Program-made: the position numbers and the translations under genes | Part shown: positions 27,101 through 36,100 of the stretch, piece by piece | Numbering within the stretch: position 1 is the first letter of the stretch | Layout: each line of letters starts with the position of its first letter | Assembly (NCBI RefSeq): GCF_032854445.1 | Contig: NC_088300.1 | Location: 81,334,101 to 81,398,100 of the forward strand | DNA from: Liolophura sinensis | Lineage: Eukaryota; Mollusca; Polyplacophora; Chitonida; Chitonidae | Reading direction: 5' to 3' | Length of the DNA stretch: 64,000 bases | The notes under the pieces: model-generated | Told to the model about the DNA's origin: nothing | Seen by the model: the letters and a program-made list of their open reading frames with translations, nothing else | Databases searched by the model: none

Positions 27101-30100
27101 TGGTACAGGTACATCCATCACACACACTGCTTTTTCTTGATTGACATGTAATCATGTACAGGTACATCCATCACACACACTGCTTTTTGTTGATTGACTT
27201 GTAACCATGTACAGGTACATCCATCACACACAAACTGCTTTGTCGTGATTGACATGTAATCATGTACAGGTACATCCATCACACACACTGCTTTGTCTTG
27301 ATTGGCATGTAATCATGTACAGGTACATCCATCACACACACTGCTTTATCTTGTTTGGCATGTAATCATGTACAGGTACATCCATCACACACACTGCTTT
27401 ATCTTGATTGGCATGTAACCATGTACAGGTACATCCATCACACAAACTGCTTTGTCGTGACTGGCATGTAATCATGTACAGGTACATCCATCACACAAAC
27501 TACTTTGTCGTGATTGGCATGTAACCATGTACAGGTACATCCATCACACACACTGCTTTGTCGTGATTGGCATGTAACCATGCACTGGTACATCCATCAC
27601 ACACACTGCTTTGTCTTGATTGGCATGTAACCATGCACAGGTACATCCATCAAACACACTACTTTGTCTTGATTGGCATGTAACCATGTACAGGTACATC
27701 CATCACACACACTGCTTTGTCGTGATTGGCATGTAACCATGCACTGGTACATCCATCACACACACTGCTTTGTCGTGATTGACATGTAACCATGTACAGG
27801 TACATCCATCACACACACAAACTACTTTGTCTTGATTGACATGTAACCATGTACAGGTACATCCATCACACACTACTTTGCCGTGATTGACATGTAACCA
27901 TGTACAGGTACATCCATCACACACACTGCTTTTTGTTGATTGACTTGTAACCATGTACAGGTACATCCATCACACACAAACTGCTTTGTCGTGATTGACA
28001 TGTAATCATGTACAGGTACATCCATCACACACACTGCTTTGACCTGATTGACATGTAACCATGTACAGGTACATCCATCACACACACAAACTGCTTGTCG
28101 TGATTGATCTGTAATCATGTACAGGTACATCCATCACACACACTACTTTGTCGTGATTGACATGTAACCATGCACAGGTACATCCATCACACAAACTGCT
28201 TTGTCGTGATTGACATGTAACCATGCACAGGTACATACATCACACACACTGCTTTATCGTGATTGACATGTAACCATGTACAGGTACATCCATCACACAC
28301 ACACTACTTTGACCTGATTGACATGTAACCATGCACTGGTACATCCATCACACACACATTTAGTATTTGTCCCATGTTTCAGACTCTCCAGCATAACTGG
28401 CACATCCATGAGAAGCCCGTCGGGGTGGGCCAGGGCTGTGGTAGCGCCGGGGGTCATTATAACCCTTACCATGTGGATGTCAAGGTAAGCCTGCACTGCT
28501 AATAGCCAGCTAAATCTCCAGGAGCGATTTTACAAGTCTAAGTTCAGGTGACTTTCTCTTCTGCAGCACTGTTGACTTCTAAGCATGTGAGCCCTCCATC
28601 CACCCCCAAACCCTATGGCTCATTGGATCTACAGAAGCTAGAGTTGTTTGTTTCTCATTTTCTCATGTTTTTGGGGTTTTTTTGTTTCATTGTATGTCAT
28701 TCATTCATCGTTCATCTGGTGCATTCATTGTTCATCTGGTGCAATCATTGTTCACCTCCCTGACCAGGACCACCTTACCATGTAGACATAGTTCTCATTA
28801 TACTGTACTAATAAAGTTCTCTCATACATATTGGTGCAGTTCCTTTATGCGCACTCGTCCCATTTGGTCTCTATTAACTGTGAGATGATTTTTGTTCTAA
28901 GAATAACTACACAGAGTGTTCCATGCACAATCCACTGCGGTGTGAGCTGGGAGACCAGGCAGGTAAACTTGCAGCCTACGACATCGGCGGGGGGCCAAGG
29001 CTCTACACAGATGTGGACATTCCACTGGCTGACAAATTTTCAGGTGAGAAAGTCTGAGAAACTGCCAGCAACACAGTAAGTTGGTAGTCAGAAACTGCCA
29101 GCAGCACAGTAAAGCAGTAGTCAGAAACTGTCAGCAGCACAGTAAGATAGTCGTCAGAAACCGTCAGCAGCACAGTTAGGTAGTAGTCAGAAACTGTCAG
29201 CAGCACAGTTAGGTAGTAGTCAGAAACTGCCAGCAGCACAGTAAGGCGGTCGTCAGAAACTGCCAGCAGCACAGTAAGGCGGTAGTCAGAAACCGCCAGC
29301 AGCACAGTAAGGCGGTAGTCAGAAACCGCCAGCAGCACAGTAAGGCGGTAGTCAGAAACCGCCAGCAGCACAGTAAGGCGGTAGTCAGAAACCGCCAGCA
29401 GCACAGTAAGGCGGTAGTCAGAAACTGCCAGCAGCACAGTAAGGTGGTAGTCAGAGACCACCAGCAGCACAGTAAGGTGGTAGTAAGACCACCAGCAGCA
29501 CAGTAAGGTGGTAGTCAGAGACCACCAGCAGCACAGTAAGGTGGCAGTCAGAGACTGCCAGCAGCACAGTAAGGTGGTAGTCAGAAACTGCCAGCAGCAC
29601 AGTAAGGTGGTAGTCAGAAACTAAGGCGGTAGTCAGAAACTGCCAGCAGCACAGTAAGGCGGTCGTCAGAAACCGCCAGCAGCACAGTAAGGCGGTCGTC
29701 AGAAACCGCCAGCAGCACAGTAAGGCGGTAGTCAGAAACTGCCAGCAGCACAGTAAGGCGGTAGTCAGAGACTGCCAGCAACACAGTAAGTTGGTAGTCA
29801 GAAACTGCCAGCAGCACAGTAAGGTAGTCGTCAGAAACTGCCAGCAGCACAGTAAGGTGGTAGTCAGAAAATGTCAGCAGCACAGTAAGGTGGTAGTAAG
29901 ACCACCAGCAGCACAGTAAGGTGGTAGTCAGAGACCACCAGCAGCACAGTAAGGTGGTAGTGAGAGACTGCCAGCAGCACAGTAAGGTGGTAGTCAGAAA
30001 CCGCCAGCAGCACAGTAAGGCGGTAGTCAGAAACCACCCGCGGCACAATAAGAAAGTCATCAGACTGTTGGCAGCACAGTAAAGTGTTAGTCAGAAACTG

Positions 30101-33100
30101 CCAGCAGCACAGTAAGTAGGAGACCACCAGCATCTCAGTAAGATGGTAGTCGGGGACCGCCAGCAGTGCAATATGTACATATGGTAGATGCCAGAAACTG
30201 CAAGCATTACGGTAATGTAGTACAAGTCTGAGAAACCGCAAACAACACCGCAATGTAGTGGAAGTTTGAGAAACAGCAAAGAAAACACAGTAATGTAGTG
30301 GAAGTCTGAGAAACAGCAAGCAGCAGGGTAATGTAGTGGACGTCTGAGAAACAGTAAGCAGCAGAGTAAGGTAGTGGAAGTCTGAGAAACAGCAAGCAGC
30401 AGGGTAATGTAGTGGACGTCTGAGAAACAGTAAGCAGCAGAGTAAGGTAGTGGACGTCTGAGAAACAGCAAACAACATGGTAATGTAGTGGAAGTCGGAG
30501 AAACAGCAAAGAAGACACAGTAATGTAGTGGAAGTCTGAGAAACAGCAAGCAACATGGTATTGTAGTGGAAGTGTGAGAAACAGCAAGCGGCAGGGTAAG
30601 GCAGGGGAAGTCTTGAGAAACCGCAAGGGGCAGGGTAAGGTAGTGGAAGTCGGAGAAACAGCAAGCCACAGGGTAAGGTAGTGGAAGCCTGAGAAACAGT
30701 AAGCAGTAGGGTAAGGCAGTGGAAGCCTGAGAAACAGCAAGCAGCAGGGTAAGGTAGTGGGAGTTTGAGAAACAGCAAGCAGCAGGGTAAGGTAGTGGAA
30801 GTCTGAGAAACAGCATGCAGCAGAGTAAGGTAGTGGGAGTCTGAGAAACATCACACAGAAATGTAAAAGTAAAAGAAACAACATAGTAAGGTAGCAGCAG
30901 CCAGAGAAACAGCACTGAAAGTTAATGGAAGTAAGAAACAGGAAACCTCAGACTAAGGTAGAAGTCAGGGAAGCAGCGGACATCTGAGGAAAAGTAGCAG
31001 AATACTTTATTGTGACACAGTGCATCTAAGTAAAATAAGCATTATCAAATCCTGTATTCTGTGAAATTGAAGAGACAATGTACTGGTCTGGTACATAAGG
31101 TTGATCCTCCAGAAAGTACTGCTTCCCTTTATTGTGGCTATTTCCTATAAGATAATCCATGAAGTCTCGCAGTGATGCAGTTTGGATTTGTTCAAGGTAA
31201 CATTCTCAACCTTTCTGACTATAAAGTATTTTTGACAAAAAGCAAGAGAAATTTTAAGTTTAGAATTCATATTTTTCCAGTGTTGGGAAGGTCCTTTGTG
31301 TTTCACGCTGAGAACAGAGGTGCGCCCCGAATCGCCTGCGCTGATATCCTGCCTATGGACGCACAGACAGTGGAGATGATTATAGCCAACCCTAAACCTT
31401 TTGACAAGTGAGCAGCTGTGGTAGCTAAACTGTACATTACTGGGGGATTCCTAACCTGATAAGTGAGCAACGATGGTAGCTAAACTGTACATTACTGGGG
31501 AATTCTTAACCTGACAGTGAGCAACTGTGGTAGCTAAACTATTCATTACTGGGGAATTCCTAACATGATAAGTGAGAAACTGTGGTAGCTAAACTGTACA
31601 TTACTGGGGAATTCCTAACCTGACAGTGAGCAGCTGTGGTAGCTAAACTGTAAATTACTGGGGAATTCCTAACCTGATAAGTGAGCAACTGTGGTAGCTA
31701 AACTGTACATCACTGGGGAATTCCTAACCTGACAGTGAGCAGCTGTGGTAGCTAAACTGTAAATTACTGGGGAATTCCTAACCTGATAAGTGAGCAACTG
31801 TGGTAGCTAAACTGTACATCACTGGGGAATTCCTAACCTGACAGTGAGCAACCATGGTAGCTAAACTGTAAATTACTGGGGAATTCCTAACCTGACAGTG
31901 AGCAACTGTGGTAGCTAAACTGTAAATTACTGGGGAATTCCTAACCTGATAAGTGTGCAGCTATGGTAGCTAAACTGAAAATTACTGGGGAATTCCTAAC
32001 ATGACAGTGAGCAGCCGTGGTAGCTAAACTGTACATTACTGGGGAATTCCCAGCCTGACAAATGGCGAACTGTGGTAGCTAAACTGTACATTTCTGGGGA
32101 ATTCCTAACCTGACAAGTGTGCAGCTATGGTACCTAAACTGTACATTACTGGGGAATTCCCAGTCTGACAAATAGGGAACTGTGGTAGCTAAACTGTACA
32201 TTACTGGGGAATTCCTAACCTGACAAGTGTGTAGCTATAATATCTAAACTGTGCATTACTGGGGAATCCCCAGTCTGACAAGTGAGGAACTGTGGTAGCT
32301 AAACTGTACATTACTGGGGAATTCCTAACCTGACAAGTGTGTAGCTATAATATCTAAACTGTGCATTACTGGGGAATCCCCAGTCTGACAAGTGAGGAAC
32401 TGTGGTAGCTAAAATGTACATTGCTTTGGTATTCCTAAAGTGACAAGTGTTCCACCTTTTGACCGAAACCGTACATTTATTGGGAATTCCTGATTTGACA
32501 AGTGAGCAACTGTGGTAGCTAAACTGTACATTACTGGGGAATCCCTATCCTGCTAAGTGAGAAACTGCAGTAGCTAAACTGTACATTACTGGACAAGTGA
32601 GCAACTGTGGTAGCTAAAATTGTACATTAATGGGATGTTCGTTTCCTGAAATATCCGTTGTTTGTATCTTGTAAGGAATTGGAATACATACAAATTCAAA
32701 TACAAAAAAATCATACGAAACATGTGAATAATCATGCAGCTTACAGCATGATAGAGATGTTAATGACCAATCTTATCTTGTTAAGTTACATGTACAGTGA
32801 GATGGACTGGATATCTGTGTGCGTGTGGTGGCAATTTGCATGCCAACTCGGGATTTTATCTGGTGATCTGTTTATTCTGTAATCAGGTTGGATTTCATGA
32901 ACACCATATCAGAGCTAGTGGACGCTCCACGCTGGATTGTTAGTGTGGCGATGGTCACATCTGATATTACCACGGACGAGTGTGTAACAGTCATGGCTTA
33001 TATCACAGGTACAGTACAGCTTGGTTGTGTCTCAAGATTTACCTGTTGTTCTGTGTTTGTCTTCCCTTGAACATTTACCTTAAGATTTACCTGTTGTTCT

Positions 33101-36100
33101 GTGTTTGTCTTCCCATTAAGATTTATCTTAAGATTTACCTGTTGTTCTATGTTTATCTTCTGTTAAGATTTACCTGTTGTTCTGTGTTTGTCTCACCCTG
33201 AACATTTACCTTAAGATTTACCTGTTGTTCTGTGTTTATCTTCCCATTAAGATTTACCTGTTGTTCTGTGTTTGTCTTACCCTGGACATTTACCTTAAGA
33301 TTTACCTGTTGTTCTGTGTTTGTCTTACCCTGGACATTTACCTTAAGATTTACCTGTTGATCTGTGTTTGTCTTCCCATTAGGATTTACCTTTTTTTTCT
33401 GTTTGTCTTACCCTGAACATTTACCTTAAGATTTATCTGTTGTTCTGTGTTTGTCTTCCCATTAAGATTTACCTGTTGTTCTGTGTTTGTCTTACCCTGA
33501 ACATTTTCCTTAAGATTTACCTGTTGTTCTATGTTTGTCTTCCCTTGAACATTTACCTTAAGATTTACCAGTTCTATGTTTGTCTTACCCTGAACATTTA
33601 CCTTAAGATTTACCTGTTGTTCTGTGTTTGTCTTCCCTTGAACATTTACCTTAAGATTTACCTGTTGTTCTGTGTTTGTCTTACCCTGAACATTTACCTT
33701 AAGATTTACCTGTTGTGCTTCCTTGGTCTCGCCCTGAACATTTACCTGTTGTGTTGTGCTTGTCTTCCCCTTAACATTTACCTGTTGTGCTGTATGCCTT
33801 CCTCTCAGGATTTACCTGTTGTGCTGTGATTGTCTCACCCTGAACATTTACCCGTTGTGCTGTGTTTCTCCTCTCCTGAACATTTATCTGTTGTGCTGTG
33901 CTTGTCTTCCCCTTAAGATTTACCTGTTGTGCTGTATTTGTCTTCCCTTGAACATTTACCTTAAGATTTACCTGTTCTATGTTTGTCTTCCTTTGAACAT
34001 TTACCTTAAGATTTACCTGTTGTTCTGTGTTTGTCTTACCCTGAACATTTATCTTGAGATTTACGTGTTGTTCTGTGTTTGTGTTGGTCTCCCCCTTAAG
34101 ATTTACCTGTTGTGCTTCCTTGGGCTCGCCCTGAACATTTACCTGTTGTGTTGTGCTTGTCTTCCCCTGAACATTTACCTGTTCTGTGTTTGCCTTCCCC
34201 TTAACATTTACCTGTTGTGCTGTATGCCTTCCTCTCAAGATTTACCTGTTGTGCTGTGATTGTCTCACCCTGAACATTTACCTGTTGTGCTGTGTTTGTA
34301 TCACCCTGAACATTTACCTGTTGTTCTGTGTTTGTCCTCCCAGAACATTTACATGTTACGCTGTGCTTGTCTTCCCCTTAAGACTTACCTGTTGCGCTGT
34401 GCTTGTCTTCCCCTTAAGACTTACCTGTTGCGCTGTGCTTGTCTTCCCCTTAAGATTTACCTGTTGTGCTGTATTTGTCTTCCCCTGAACATTTACCTGT
34501 TGCGCTGTGCTTGTCTTCCCCTGAACATTTACCTGTTGTGCTGTATGCCTTCCCCTCAAGATTTACCTGTTGTGCTGTGATTGTCTCACCCTGAACATTT
34601 ACCCGTTGTGCTGTGTTTGTCCTTTCCTAAACATTTACATCTTGCGCTGTGCTTGTCTTCCCCTTAAGACTTACCTGTTGTGCTGTGCTTGTCTTCCCCT
34701 TAAGACTTACCTGTTGCGCTGTGCTTGTCTTCCCCTGAACATTTACCTGTTGCGCTGTGCTTGTCTTCCCCTGAACATTTACCTGTTGTGCTGTGTTTGT
34801 CTCCCCTGAACATTTACCTGTTCTGTGTTTGTCTTCCCCTGAACATTTAGCTGTTGTGCTCTGTGCCTTCCCCTGAACATTTATCTGTTGTGCTGTGCTT
34901 GTCACCCATCAAGATTTACCTGTTGTGCTATGTTTGTCTTCATCTGAACATATACCTGTTGTTCTGTGGTTGTCTTCCCTTGAACATTTACCTGTTGTTC
35001 TGTGCTTGTCTTCCCCTGAACATTTGCCTTTTGTGCTGTGTTTGTCTCCCCTGAACATTTACCTGTTCTGTGTTTGCTTTCCCCTGAACATTTACCTGTT
35101 GTGCTCTGTGCCTTCCCCTGAACATTTATCTGTTGTGCTGTGCTTGTCACCCATCAAGATTTACCTGTTGTGCTATGTTTGTCTTCACCTGAACATATAC
35201 CTGTTGTTCTGTGGTTGTCTTCCCTTGAACATTTACCTGTTGTTCTGTGCTTGTCTTGCCCTGAACATTTACCTGTTGTGCTGTGTTTGTCTTCCCCTGA
35301 ACATTTACCTGTTGTGCTGTGCTTGTCTTGCCCTGAACATTTAGCTGTTGTGCTGTGTTTGTCTTCCCCTGAACATTTAGCTGTTCTGTCCCCTGAACAT
35401 TTACTTGTTGTGCTGTGCTTCTCTTCCCCTGAACATTTACCTGTTGTGCTGTGTTTGTCTTCCCCTGAGCATTTACCTGTTGTTCTGTGTTTGTCTTCCC
35501 CTAAACATTTACCTGTTGTGTTGTTTGTCTTCCCCTGAACATTTACCTGTTGTGCTGCGTTTGTCTTCCCCTGAACATTTACCTGTTGTGCTGTGTTTGC
35601 CTTCCCCTGAACATTTACCTGTTGTGCTGTGTTTGCCTTCCCCTGAACATTTACCTGTTGTGCTGTGTTTGTCTTCCCCTGAACATTTACCTGTTGTGCT
35701 GTGTTTGTCTTCCCCTGAACATTTACCTGTTGTGCTGTGTTTGTCTTCCCCTGAGCATTTACCTGTTGTGCTGTGTTTGTCTTCCCCTGAACATTTACCT
35801 GTTGTGCTGTGCTTGTCTTCCCTTGAACATTTACCTGTTTTGCTGTGTTTGTCTTCCCCTGAATGTTTACCTGATGTGCTGTGTTTTGTCTTCCCCTGAA
35901 CATTTACCTGTTGTGCTGTGCTTGTCTTCCCCTGAACATTTACCTGTTGTGCTGTGCTTGTCTTCCCCTGAACATTTTCCTGTTGTGCTGTGTTTGCCTT
36001 CCCCTGAACATTTACCTGTTGTGCTGTGTTTGCCTTCCCCTGAACATTTAGCTGTTGTGCTGTGTTTGCCTTCCCCTGAACATTTAGCTGTTGTGCTGTG

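Noticed and set aside
29864..30915. Leu/Cys/Phe-rich frames on the - strand that look like membrane proteins
   Set aside because: They follow the 33- and 38-bp arrays; no independent coding evidence.
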